Assembly (NCBI GenBank): GCA_017427945.1
Contig: JAFRRT010000016.1
Coordinates: forward strand, 1-41,536
Source: Muribaculaceae bacterium
Lineage (GTDB): Bacteria; Bacteroidota; Bacteroidia; Bacteroidales; Muribaculaceae
Reading direction: 5' to 3'
DNA length: 41,536 nt
The notes below the pieces were generated by a model. It worked only from the letters and a program-made list of their open reading frames with translations. It searched no databases and was not told the DNA's origin. Below, in pieces: positions 14,238 through 22,250 of the stretch. The stretch's first letter is position 1. Every line of letters starts with the position of its first letter. The translations under genes were made by a program, and so were the position numbers.

Positions 14238-15170
14238 CTATGACGTAGTTGTGTTGCGCGAAAGGTTGTTGCGGGGATGGTGGGTGAGGATTTCATCACG
14301 CAGGCGCGTACGGTCAATGTGGACATAAATCTCGGTGGTGGTGATGCTCTCGTGGCCCAGCATCTGTTGGATGGCACGCAGGTTGGCACCGCCCTCAAGC
14401 AGGTGGGTGGCGAAGCTATGGCGCAGGGTATGGGGACTGATGACCTTGCGCACGCCTGCAAGTTCACACAGTTGCTTGACGATATGGAAAATCATCTGCC
14501 TGGTGAGCATCGCGCCGCGGCGGTTCAGGAACAGGATGTCCTCGCTGCCTCGTTGAACGGTCTGATGGGAGCGTGTCTGTTCCAGATACAGGTTAATCTG
14601 CTCGATGGCGACAGGGGAGATTGGGACCAGACGTTGCTTGTTGCCCTTGCCCTGAATGATGACATAACGCTCTTCGATATAGAGTTGAGATAGTTTGAGG
14701 GTTATCAGTTCGCTCACGCGCAAACCACAGCCGTATAGCGTTTCGATGATGGCGCGGTTGCGTTGCCCTTCGGCCTTACTCATGTCGATGGCGTCAATCA
14801 TGCGGTCAATCTCTTCGGTGGTGAGCACTTCGGGCAGGTGTCGGCCGATTTTTGGTGTGAGCAGCAACTCGGTGGGGTCGGTGTCCATAAAGCCTTCCAT
14901 GCGCAGGAACTTGTAGAAGCCCTTCACGCCGCTGATGATGCGTGCCTGGGAACGGGGTTGGATGCCCACGTCCTGCAGGGTGCAGACAAAACGTTCCAGG
15001 TCATCGGTCGTGGCGCGCTCGATACCCACGCCAGCGTCGTTAAGATAAGAGGTTAGTTTGTCCACGTCGTCGCTGTAGGCCTGTGCTGTGTTGGCGCTCA
15101 TACCCTTCTCGAGGATGAGGTGCCCCAGGAAGCGTTGCTTCACGTCGGCTATGTCAGTTATTTCCCTCAT
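14238..15170 (-). CDS. xerD: Tyrosine recombinase XerD
   Basis: 310 aa, normal for XerC/XerD. The N-terminal SAM-like core-binding domain spans about residues 8-92 and the catalytic domain 112-295. All six active-site residues are visible: R151 (GCGLRVSEL), K175 (QGKGNKQR), H247 and R250 (PHTLRHSF), H273 (LGHES) and Y282 (TEIYVHI). It resolves chromosome dimers at dif during division. It is 27 bp downstream of the second serine hydrolase and probably shares its transcript. Nothing around it suggests an integrated mobile element, so the housekeeping XerD role is preferred over an integrase role; XerC cannot be fully excluded. Confidence 0.9.
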   Translation of the reverse strand: MREITDIADVKQRFLGHLILEKGMSANTAQAYSDDVDKLTSYLNDAGVGIERATTDDLERFVCTLQDVGIQPRSQARIISGVKGFYKFLRMEGFMDTDPTELLLTPKIGRHLPEVLTTEEIDRMIDAIDMSKAEGQRNRAIIETLYGCGLRVSELITLKLSQLYIEERYVIIQGKGNKQRLVPISPVAIEQINLYLEQTRSHQTVQRGSEDILFLNRRGAMLTRQMIFHIVKQLCELAGVRKVISPHTLRHSFATHLLEGGANLRAIQQMLGHESITTTEIYVHIDRTRLRDEILTHHPRNNLSRNTTTS

Positions 15171-15197
15171 TTTGCTTTTGGTTGGAAAAAACTCCTG

Positions 15198-16787
15198 TTA
15201 CCTGATTTCTAATTTCCCTTGAATCGTGTCGGCAATCAGCGCGTCGTAGTTGTCGTTGGCGAAGACGGTAACCCGGTCGCCGTCAAATGCCATCTTCAGG
15301 CGGCGGTTATCGCCACCGTCGAGCCAGTCAAGGCGCAGAGCGAGCGTGTCACCATTCCAGGCATAGGCCGCAGCACTGGTAAAGGGCCTTTTTGTACCTA
15401 CCAACTGCTTGCGGCTCTCCATGATGTAGATGGGACGTTCGTCGCTGGTGGTGATGCGCCACTCGCCACATGCAGCAATGGCCCGCAGCGGTCCGCGCCA
15501 GTCGGTCATCGTGAAGACGCGGTCACTGCCCATGGGAGCCACCTCGATAGTCTTGACACCCAGCAGGTTGTCCTCCAGCGTAATCGTTGACTTGAACAAT
15601 CGGTTTTCCTGCTCGTGGGTCGGTACACCTTGGGGAAGCTCGATGGCAAACGTCTGTTCGGAATCTACCTTTGGATACTCACCGCTGATAATGGGCACAA
15701 CGAGGTAATCATATATGCCGGTTACTTCCACACCATAGTTGGCAGCACGTCCATTGACCACAATTACCATGTCAAGGCTTGGAACGACGTCGATGAGTTG
15801 ACCACCATAGCCTGTAGCAAAGTACGACTCTGCCCGAGGCTGCAGAATGGATTTCGTCTGGTAACCATAGCCCAGGTAATAATCATCAATATTATAGCCC
15901 GTAAACCAGGAACGCACAGCGTGCCAGATGGAGCGAAGGAATTTAACGAATTTCTGCCACGGCGACAGTTTGGGTTCAGGAGTCTCACGTGTGCTGATGT
16001 GTCGCTGCGTCATGTCGTGAATCCATTGCTGGCTCACCAGTTGTTTGCCGTTCCACTTGCCGCCCTGCAACAAGAGCAGACCAATTTTGGCCTCGCTCTC
16101 GGCCTGCAGTCGTAGTCCCCATCCCGCCGTCTCCACACTGTCGGGCGCAAGTTCCCAGTCGGCTTGGGTGATGTGCAGCGGTGTAAAGATACGTTCGTTC
16201 ACGTAGTCCAGCAATGACTTGCCCGTGAGACGTGTCACGATAGCCGCCAACGCATGGGTGCACATCGAGTCATACTTGAAACGTTGTCCAGGGCTATGAA
16301 AGTCACCGGCGAACCAGGTGGTGAGCCAGTCGGCCTCACCCATGAAGATGTCCAGGTCCTGATTTCGTCCTGAGGACATCATGAGCAGGTTGCGCACCGT
16401 CAGGCTGTCCAGTGCCGGAGTCAGTTTGGCGGGCATCTTGTCGCGCAGATATTTGGATACCTTGTCATTAATTGACAACAGGCCGTCATCTACCGCCAGC
16501 CCAACAGCAAGTGCCGTAACGGTCTTGCTCGCGCTGTAGAGTGTGTGCAGCTGCTCGGCTTGATATGGCTCGGCATGATGCTCACTGATGACTTTGCCAT
16601 GACGCAGAATCATGATGTGATGGATGTCCACATCAGGCAGTTTTTTAAGCTGTTGGTAGAAATAGTTGATTAATTCGCTTTCTACACCTTCAGCCTCAGG
16701 CGTGGAACGCGGCAACTCGCCCACCTGAGCAGATGAAGTAAAGCCAAAAGCAAAAAACAATATGACGGCTATGCAGAAACGAGTCAT
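15198..16787 (-). CDS. Secreted beta-lactamase-fold serine hydrolase (copy 2)
   Basis: 529 aa with a signal peptide (1-20, ending SSA before QVGELP). The class C beta-lactamase/PBP-like domain covers about 25-355: nucleophile motif SASK (S85 to K88, in LYSASKTVTALAVG), second motif YDS (RFKYDSMCTHAL), and a third-motif region TGYGGQ. A C-terminal beta-rich domain of about 150 residues follows (about 375-529), with no recognised name. It is a paralogue of the upstream gene, with the same start (GELPRSTPEAEG versus GDLPRSTPAAEG), and overlaps it by 4 bp (ATGA). Given the NamZ gene in the same operon, an AmiE-like role in trimming muropeptides is likely; a true beta-lactamase is less likely. Confidence 0.85.
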   Translation of the reverse strand: MTRFCIAVILFFAFGFTSSAQVGELPRSTPEAEGVESELINYFYQQLKKLPDVDIHHIMILRHGKVISEHHAEPYQAEQLHTLYSASKTVTALAVGLAVDDGLLSINDKVSKYLRDKMPAKLTPALDSLTVRNLLMMSSGRNQDLDIFMGEADWLTTWFAGDFHSPGQRFKYDSMCTHALAAIVTRLTGKSLLDYVNERIFTPLHITQADWELAPDSVETAGWGLRLQAESEAKIGLLLLQGGKWNGKQLVSQQWIHDMTQRHISTRETPEPKLSPWQKFVKFLRSIWHAVRSWFTGYNIDDYYLGYGYQTKSILQPRAESYFATGYGGQLIDVVPSLDMVIVVNGRAANYGVEVTGIYDYLVVPIISGEYPKVDSEQTFAIELPQGVPTHEQENRLFKSTITLEDNLLGVKTIEVAPMGSDRVFTMTDWRGPLRAIAACGEWRITTSDERPIYIMESRKQLVGTKRPFTSAAAYAWNGDTLALRLDWLDGGDNRRLKMAFDGDRVTVFANDNYDALIADTIQGKLEIR

Positions 16788-18283
16788 TGGATGGTAAACG
16801 GAATAATTTCAGATTTGGAATTGGGATAAGTATCGCAGATGCTCACTTCCATCTTGTTAAAGTCAAAAACCAAGGTTGTCCCACTGATCCAGTCCACATA
16901 ATGAACCCGTACCTCAAGCGTCGTAGACGAGGTCCATGCATAGGCAGCTGCTGCCGTGAAACCATTGGCGAAACCCTGCATACGGTTAATGGCATTAATG
17001 GAATAGGCGGGATGGCCGTTCAGCGGAGTGTAAAGCCACTGATCATAACCCAAACTAAGTATATCTTTTTGGCCGCTCTCGGGGTCTATTTTCGCCAATT
17101 CATTGCCAGAAATTGACAAATATAAAAAACCATGCCGATTAGGGCCTATGGAAAGGTTTTGTTCCTTGCGGGCTGTTTTTTTCTTGCCTTGCGGCAGTTG
17201 CAGAGAGGCGTTAGCACAGAGGTTATCTAATTTCTTCTGCAGTTTTTTCTCGGGTTGCAGTGGCGCGTCTTTCAGGCCCGGCATCAACTGGTTCCAGATG
17301 CAGGCCAGTTCCTCGTGGCCGTAGAGTTTCATGCCCAGGATGACCACTACGAGGTCTTCTTGCGGCACTACAACGGTGTACTGGCCCATGGCACCGTCAG
17401 CACGATAGGAACCGGGCCACTTGCTCTGCCACACTTGGTAGCCATAGCCCTGATTGCCGTCGGTGGGCGGCACAGTTTCCTTGGCACCGCCGTCGATAAG
17501 GCGGGAGCAGGCGGCTTCCACATAGTCGGCACTGACGAGTTGCTCGCCGTTCCAGTTACCCTTGTTCAGGAGCAACAGACCCAGTTTTGCCATCGTCTCG
17601 GCTTGGACACGCAGTCCCCAGCCACCTGTATTGATGCCGTCGGGGCTGGTCTCCCAGTCAGCCACGGTGATATTCATGTGAGTGAACAGTTTCTTGTGCA
17701 GGTACTCCAGCATGGTCTGTCCCGTCACGCGCTGCACGATGGCCGATAGCATGAAGGTACACATTGAGTCATACTGGAAACGGCTGCCGGGCTTGTCGTC
17801 AACTGGTTTGGCAAGCCAATCCTCGACCCAGTCCATGCTGTTGTTGCGCATCGTCCAGTCGGGTGCCACGCCCGATGCCATCATCAGCAGGTCACGCACG
17901 GTCATCGCCGCCATGTTGTCGCTGACGTGGTTGGTGCGCTTGTCGGGGAAGAAGGTCATCACCCTATCGTCGAGGCGCAGCAGGTTCTCGTCGATAGCAC
18001 AGCCGATGGCAAGCGCGGTGAACGTCTTGCTTGCCGAGTAGAGCGTGTGGCTGTCCTCGGCGCGGAAGGGCGCGGGATGCAGTTCGGCGACCACCTTGCC
18101 GTGGCGCACAACCATCACGTGGTGGATGTCACACTCGGGCAGCGCCATCAGCGAGTCCATCATGTTGATGACCGCTTGGGTGCTGATGCCTTCGGCAGCG
18201 GGCGTGCTACGGGGCAAATCTCCCGTTTGTGCCGCCAGCAGCAGCGGCAGCAAGGCCAGTAATATGAGAAATTGACGTTTCAT
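16784..18283 (-). CDS. Secreted beta-lactamase-fold serine hydrolase (copy 1)
   Basis: 499 aa with a signal peptide (1-18, ending LLLAA before QTGDLP). The catalytic domain has the SASK motif (S83 to K86 in LYSASKTFTALAIG), YDS (RFQYDSMCTFML) and a third-motif region ADGAMGQ. A beta-rich C-terminal domain follows, as in the downstream paralogue. Class C beta-lactamase relatives include D-Ala peptidases and the B. subtilis N-acetylmuramyl-L-Ala amidase AmiE (YbbE), which sits in a locus with NamZ and NagZ. It starts 8 bp after the WYL regulator stop. Substrate is inferred from context, not seen. Confidence 0.85.
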   Translation of the reverse strand: MKRQFLILLALLPLLLAAQTGDLPRSTPAAEGISTQAVINMMDSLMALPECDIHHVMVVRHGKVVAELHPAPFRAEDSHTLYSASKTFTALAIGCAIDENLLRLDDRVMTFFPDKRTNHVSDNMAAMTVRDLLMMASGVAPDWTMRNNSMDWVEDWLAKPVDDKPGSRFQYDSMCTFMLSAIVQRVTGQTMLEYLHKKLFTHMNITVADWETSPDGINTGGWGLRVQAETMAKLGLLLLNKGNWNGEQLVSADYVEAACSRLIDGGAKETVPPTDGNQGYGYQVWQSKWPGSYRADGAMGQYTVVVPQEDLVVVILGMKLYGHEELACIWNQLMPGLKDAPLQPEKKLQKKLDNLCANASLQLPQGKKKTARKEQNLSIGPNRHGFLYLSISGNELAKIDPESGQKDILSLGYDQWLYTPLNGHPAYSINAINRMQGFANGFTAAAAYAWTSSTTLEVRVHYVDWISGTTLVFDFNKMEVSICDTYPNSKSEIIPFTIQ

Positions 18284-18291
18284 GATTCTTT

Positions 18292-19188
18292 CTATTGATA
18301 GTTCTTTAATGCCTCAACGAGTTCGTTTTGGATTAGCATTTTCAGCTCTTGGGGCTCCAGCACCTCAATGGTCGAGCCGTGTGACATGATTTCCTCTTTC
18401 AGGTCATAAGTAATGCGCATCTTGTAGGAGAAAATCGAGTACTGGTCATGAATCTCCTCTTGCTGAGAGTGGTGCAGCGGCAAAGCACGGAAATACTTTG
18501 CCTGAGTGGGCTCCACGCGCAGGACGATGCGGCGGGCACTGTTCTGGTTGGTAATGATGCCGAAGCAGTCTTTGAAGAACTCCGACGGGTTGATGCCCTC
18601 AGGCATGGTGAAAGTGTCCTGCTGCAGGTTCAAATTGCTGATGCGGTCGAGAGAATAGGTCTTGATAGACCCTTCCTTGACATTCAGACCAATGACATAC
18701 CACAACTGCTTGAAGATTTTCACGAAATAGGGCTCCAGCACGATGCCGTCGGTGGGCTGCGAACGCATATAGCTCTTGTAGGAGAAGCGGATGCGCCGGT
18801 TCTGCTTCAGGGCATCGATAATCAGTGGCAGATGCTCACGGGCAGATGGCACATTTTCAAGGATAATCCTGCCGCTGATTTCATGGGCGTTGCTCAACAT
18901 GCCGCTCAGCGAGACCGAGTCCACCAGCCATGACCGTAGTCGGCTATTGCTCTCGTTGCCGGAATCCTCGATATAGTACTCAAAGGTGGACTTGTCGCAC
19001 TGGATGTTGATGTCGAACATCTCCTCCACACCGTCGCGGTAATGAAAGAACGTGCGCCGTGCCAGCGGCTTGCCCTCGCTGATTTCGCTGCGCAGCCAAG
19101 CATCGTTCAAGTCTTTGAGCGTGATACGCCCATAGCGGCTGATGGTGTCCACCAGCCACACATAACGGGCAACAATATTGCGTGCCAT
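18292..19188 (-). CDS. WYL-domain transcriptional regulator
   Basis: 298 aa. The N-terminal about 75 residues form a helix-turn-helix-like region (RYVWLVDTISRYGRITLKDL, then RRTFFHYRDGVEEMF). The WYL domain is at about 120-200, with RIRFSYKSY and the signature region KQLWYVIGLN, and a WCX-like extension follows to the end. WYL domains bind ligands (nucleic acid or small molecules) and regulate nearby genes in many bacteria. Here it is in the middle of the putative salvage operon (45 bp after the symporter, 8 bp before the first hydrolase), so self-regulation of that operon is plausible. Target not known. Confidence 0.85.
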   Translation of the reverse strand: MARNIVARYVWLVDTISRYGRITLKDLNDAWLRSEISEGKPLARRTFFHYRDGVEEMFDINIQCDKSTFEYYIEDSGNESNSRLRSWLVDSVSLSGMLSNAHEISGRIILENVPSAREHLPLIIDALKQNRRIRFSYKSYMRSQPTDGIVLEPYFVKIFKQLWYVIGLNVKEGSIKTYSLDRISNLNLQQDTFTMPEGINPSEFFKDCFGIITNQNSARRIVLRVEPTQAKYFRALPLHHSQQEEIHDQYSIFSYKMRITYDLKEEIMSHGSTIEVLEPQELKMLIQNELVEALKNYQ

Positions 19189-19233
19189 GGTTTTTTAGTC
19201 AGGAGTTAAAGGATGGCCTTTGCCAACAAGAAA

Positions 19234-20679
19234 CTATTTCCTCTTGATGAGCAGTGCCAAGCCAATCATGGTCAAGGCAGCATTGAGCAACAGCAACTCA
19301 AAGCCCAAGGTGTAGTCATAGCTGTTCTTCAGCCACATCTGAATAAAGAAGCTGAGGATGGGGGCAGCGATGCAGACAAAAGGTACCAGTCGGTCGCGTA
19401 CGGGCTTCTTGCACATCATGCCAAAGGCGAACAGACCCAAGATGGGACCGTAAGTGTAGCTGGCGAGGGTATAGACCATCTTGATGGCACTGTCGTTGTT
19501 CAGGGCGTAGAACACGAGGATGATGAGTCCCATCACCACTGCCATGCCGATGTGAACAAGGCGGCGGGTACGTGCCAGTTGCGCCTCTTCCTGTTTCTTG
19601 TCACTGCCCAGAATATCGACGGTGAACGAGGTGGTCAATGCAGTCAGTGCCGAGCCTGCAGCCGAATAACCGGCGGCAATCAATCCCAGCACAAACAAGA
19701 TGAGCATGATAACAGGCATTGAGCTGTCTTGAGCCACCATACCGAACAGAGCGTCGTTCTTCTCGGGCATCTCGATACCGGCGTGGCGCGTGTACATCAC
19801 CAGCAAGGTACCCAGAACGAGGAAAAGTCCCACGACAAAAATCTGGGTGATACCGCTCACGATGAGGCCTTTCTTGGACTCGGTTACGTTCTTGCTGGCG
19901 AGGGTGCGCTGCATCAGGTCCTGGTCGAGACCGGTCGTGGCAATAACCATGAAGATACCGGCGATGAACTGTTTCCAGAAGTAGGTGCCCTCCTTGGGAT
20001 TGTCAAAGAAGAAGATGCGCGATGTGTCATCGGCGGCGATGGCCTTTACCATGTCACCGGCACCGTAGCCCAATGCGCGGGCAATGAACACGATGCACAG
20101 TACCACCGACAAGATGAGGCAGAAGCTCTTCAGTGTATCGGTCCAGATGACGGTCTTCACACCGCCCTGCAAAGTATAGAGGAAGATGAGGGCGATGGTG
20201 ACGATGACGTTAAATACAAACGGGATGTGCAAAGGCCCGAACACCAGCATCTGCAGCGTGACGCATACCACGAGGAATCGTACGGCGGCTCCCAGCATCT
20301 TGCTGATGAAGAAGAACCAGGCGCCACTCTTGTGGGTATTACCGCCAAAGCGCTGTTCCAAGTAGCCGTAAATCGACACCAGGTTGCGCTTGTAGAACAA
20401 CGGCAACAGCACATAGGCGATGACAAAATAGCCCACGGCAAAGCCGAGCACCATCTGCATGTAACTGTAGTCAGATCCGACAACATAGCCGGGCACCGAG
20501 ATGAAGGTCACACCTGAGATGGGAGCGCCAAGCATGGCGATGGCAACGATAAACCATGGGGCCTGTCGGCCACCGCTCAAGGCGGTAGCGGTGTCGCTCT
20601 TACGCGACGCAGCCCACGAAATGATAAACAGGAGAATGAAGTAGCCAACTATCGTGGCAAGTACAATCCAGGGAGTCAT
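19234..20679 (-). CDS. Sodium:solute symporter (SSS family)
   Basis: 481 aa, very hydrophobic, about 13 membrane segments. The first starts at residue 4 (IVLATIVGYFILLFI). Family features include GGRQAPWFIVAIAMLGAPISG near residue 36 and the Na+-site region GYSAAGSALTALTTSFTVDIL near 340. The family carries sugars, sialic acid, amino acids and others with Na+. It lies 38 bp after the NamZ gene, so uptake of MurNAc or a MurNAc-containing sugar, as proposed for the Tannerella MurNAc transporter, is a reasonable guess; the sequence alone does not fix the substrate. Confidence 0.88.
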   Translation of the reverse strand: MTPWIVLATIVGYFILLFIISWAASRKSDTATALSGGRQAPWFIVAIAMLGAPISGVTFISVPGYVVGSDYSYMQMVLGFAVGYFVIAYVLLPLFYKRNLVSIYGYLEQRFGGNTHKSGAWFFFISKMLGAAVRFLVVCVTLQMLVFGPLHIPFVFNVIVTIALIFLYTLQGGVKTVIWTDTLKSFCLILSVVLCIVFIARALGYGAGDMVKAIAADDTSRIFFFDNPKEGTYFWKQFIAGIFMVIATTGLDQDLMQRTLASKNVTESKKGLIVSGITQIFVVGLFLVLGTLLVMYTRHAGIEMPEKNDALFGMVAQDSSMPVIMLILFVLGLIAAGYSAAGSALTALTTSFTVDILGSDKKQEEAQLARTRRLVHIGMAVVMGLIILVFYALNNDSAIKMVYTLASYTYGPILGLFAFGMMCKKPVRDRLVPFVCIAAPILSFFIQMWLKNSYDYTLGFELLLLNAALTMIGLALLIKRK

Positions 20680-20683
20680 ATCT

Positions 20684-20713
20684 TAGTTTAGAGTTTAGAG
20701 TTTAAAGTTTAGA
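20684..20713. repeat. Short direct repeat tract (TTTAGAG units)
   Basis: Four imperfect copies of an 8-nt unit (GTTTAGAG, GTTTAGAG, GTTTAAAG, GTTTAGAG) lie between the NamZ and symporter genes. Similar small direct-repeat tracts occur at 431-466 and 23272-23391. No function seen. Confidence 0.6.
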
Positions 20714-20717
20714 GAAG

Positions 20718-21983
20718 TTACTCCTCATAGAGGAGGTACGGCTTGCGTTGGGCCTTGAAGAGTTCCACATCGCCCTGCCAGGTGGCTTTGATTTCGCTGG
20801 CACTCTTGCCTTGGGCAATCATTTCGCGCACCTTGGTGGTACCCATCAGCAGGTCAAAGAAGTTGCTCTTGAGGTAGAACTGGTGTCCGCCGGCAGTGAG
20901 GTTGCGGTACGCATCGATGACGTATTCCAAGTTGATGCCCTTGGCAATGACCTCCTCGGCATTGAGATTATGGAGGTCCACACCGTGACAAAGCTTATCC
21001 ATCTGCGGGGGCGTCTTGGCGCCAAAGCGGCTCTTGGGCGTGAACTCAAAGTCATAGCCCGTCATGTCGGGATGGCCATACACCTGGAAGGGCCAGTCCG
21101 TGCCGCGACCCAGACTCACCGTTGTGCCCTCAAAGTAGCACATCGAGGGGTACAGGTATATCGAGAGCATGTTGGGCAAGTTGGGACTCGGAGCGATAGG
21201 CAATTCATAGCGAGTTTGGTGGGTGTAGTTCTCGCAGGGAATCACCGTGAAATCACATTTTTTGCCGTCCTTAAGCCAGCCCTCGCCGTTAGCCATTTGC
21301 GCCAATTCACCCAGCGTCATACCGTGCACGGTGGGAATAGGCAGGCGACCTACACCGGACTTGAGCGTCATGTCCAGAATGGGACCATCAACGTACATGC
21401 CGTTGGGGTTGGGACGGTCGAACACCATGAACTGCTTGCCATAGGTCACGGCAGCATCCATCAGATTAATCATCGTCACATAATAGGTATAGAACCTTAG
21501 GCCCACGTCCTGAATGTCGGTCACAATCACGTCGATGCCGTCCATCACCTCGCGGCTGGGCATGGGTGACTTGCCGTCATAGAGCGAGGCGATGGGTATG
21601 CCCGTCTTCTCGTCAACGCTGCTCGACACGTGTTCACCGGCGTCAGCATTGCCGCGGAAACCGTGCTCGGGCGAGAAAATCGTCACCACATTCACGCCGT
21701 TTTCCAGCATCAGGTCCAGGGTGTGCTTATCGCCCACCATGCCTGTCTGGTTGCTCAGCAGCGCTACGCGCTTGCCCTTCAACAGCGGTACATACTTGTC
21801 AGTGCGGGCAGCACCCAATACTAATTCGCCGTTGGTCGCGGCACTGGTTGATGGCTGCGCCTGCTCAACGGTCGTCTGCTTGACTGCGGCGTTATTCACC
21901 TTTCCACTGCATGCATTGAGCGTGGTCATGGACGTGAGCGACAGCCACACCATCATCAATAATGAGATTTTGGTCATTTTCAT
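20718..21983 (-). CDS. namZ: Exo-beta-N-acetylmuramidase NamZ-like lipoprotein (DUF1343)
   Basis: 421 aa. The N-terminus is a lipoprotein signal with lipobox LNAC (Cys25), so it is anchored in a membrane facing the periplasm or outside. Residues about 65-421 are the DUF1343 domain: RVALLSNQTG, the conserved acidic motif SPEHGFRG, VTDIQDVGLRFYTYY, DRPNPNG. Characterised members (B. subtilis YbbC, Tannerella NamZ) cut MurNAc from the non-reducing end of peptidoglycan fragments. It is the first gene of the proposed salvage operon, preceded by a -7 element (22017-22024) and a palindrome (22066-22080). No murQ, murK or nagZ is in the window, so the cytosolic steps must be encoded elsewhere. Confidence 0.87.
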   Translation of the reverse strand: MKMTKISLLMMVWLSLTSMTTLNACSGKVNNAAVKQTTVEQAQPSTSAATNGELVLGAARTDKYVPLLKGKRVALLSNQTGMVGDKHTLDLMLENGVNVVTIFSPEHGFRGNADAGEHVSSSVDEKTGIPIASLYDGKSPMPSREVMDGIDVIVTDIQDVGLRFYTYYVTMINLMDAAVTYGKQFMVFDRPNPNGMYVDGPILDMTLKSGVGRLPIPTVHGMTLGELAQMANGEGWLKDGKKCDFTVIPCENYTHQTRYELPIAPSPNLPNMLSIYLYPSMCYFEGTTVSLGRGTDWPFQVYGHPDMTGYDFEFTPKSRFGAKTPPQMDKLCHGVDLHNLNAEEVIAKGINLEYVIDAYRNLTAGGHQFYLKSNFFDLLMGTTKVREMIAQGKSASEIKATWQGDVELFKAQRKPYLLYEE

Positions 21984-22016
21984 TACTTTAGTCGTTTAAA
22001 TTGCTTTTTCATCTTG

Positions 22017-22024
22017 CAAAGTTA
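22017..22024 (-). promoter_or_regulatory. -7 promoter element of the namZ operon
   Basis: The minus strand reads TAACTTTG, a full TAnnTTTG match, about 34 bp before the namZ ATG at 21983. No exact -33 TTTG is present, which would suit an activator-dependent promoter. Confidence 0.5.
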
Positions 22025-22065
22025 GAGGTTTTGTCGGAAATGTCATCATTCTCGACCGACTATTT

Positions 22066-22080
22066 TGCCAAAATTTGGCA
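22066..22080. promoter_or_regulatory. Operator-like palindrome upstream of namZ
   Basis: TGCCAAAATTTGGCA is a 7-bp inverted repeat around one central base. It lies about 42 bp upstream of the namZ -7 element, a position suited to an activator or repressor. The binding protein is unknown; the WYL protein of the operon is a candidate by inference. Confidence 0.4.
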
Positions 22081-22097
22081 CAGGTGAAAAATCGCTA

Positions 22098-22124
22098 CGG
22101 GAAACAATCGGTTTCCCGTTTTTT
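22098..22124 (+). terminator. Orphan rho-independent terminator before ruvB
   Basis: CGGGAAAC (22098-22105) pairs with GTTTCCCG (22111-22118) around a 5-nt loop, then six T. It points rightward, but no rightward gene lies upstream (namZ is on the other strand). It may block stray transcription into ruvB, end a short RNA, or act in a ruvB leader. Confidence 0.75.
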
Positions 22125-22236
22125 ATCGATGCCTTTGACGTACCCTCTCTGGCAAAACTTCAAACAATTCAAAGGCCCGCGGTAATGTCGCCATCAAAAA
22201 AGTGGAAACTAAAACCGATAACCGAAAACTTTATAG

Positions 22237-22244
22237 TAACTTTG
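22237..22244 (+). promoter_or_regulatory. -7 promoter element of ruvB
   Basis: TAACTTTG lies only 6 bp before the ruvB ATG at 22251, so transcription would begin at or next to the start codon, giving an almost leaderless mRNA. No clear -33 TTTG was seen. Confidence 0.5.
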
Positions 22245-22250
22245 CGGTCT

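Noticed and set aside
14238-15170. Integrase of a mobile element
   Set aside because: The protein is a standard-length XerD with all active-site residues, and no att repeats, transfer genes or phage genes lie nearby.
15198-18283. True beta-lactamase resistance genes
   Set aside because: SASK and YxS motifs only show the fold. The tandem copies have large C-terminal domains and sit in a NamZ operon, which points to wall-fragment processing.
22065-22250. 62-residue N-terminal extension of RuvB
   Set aside because: The stretch contains a terminator and a promoter and does not resemble RuvB; the ATG at 22251 gives the normal length.
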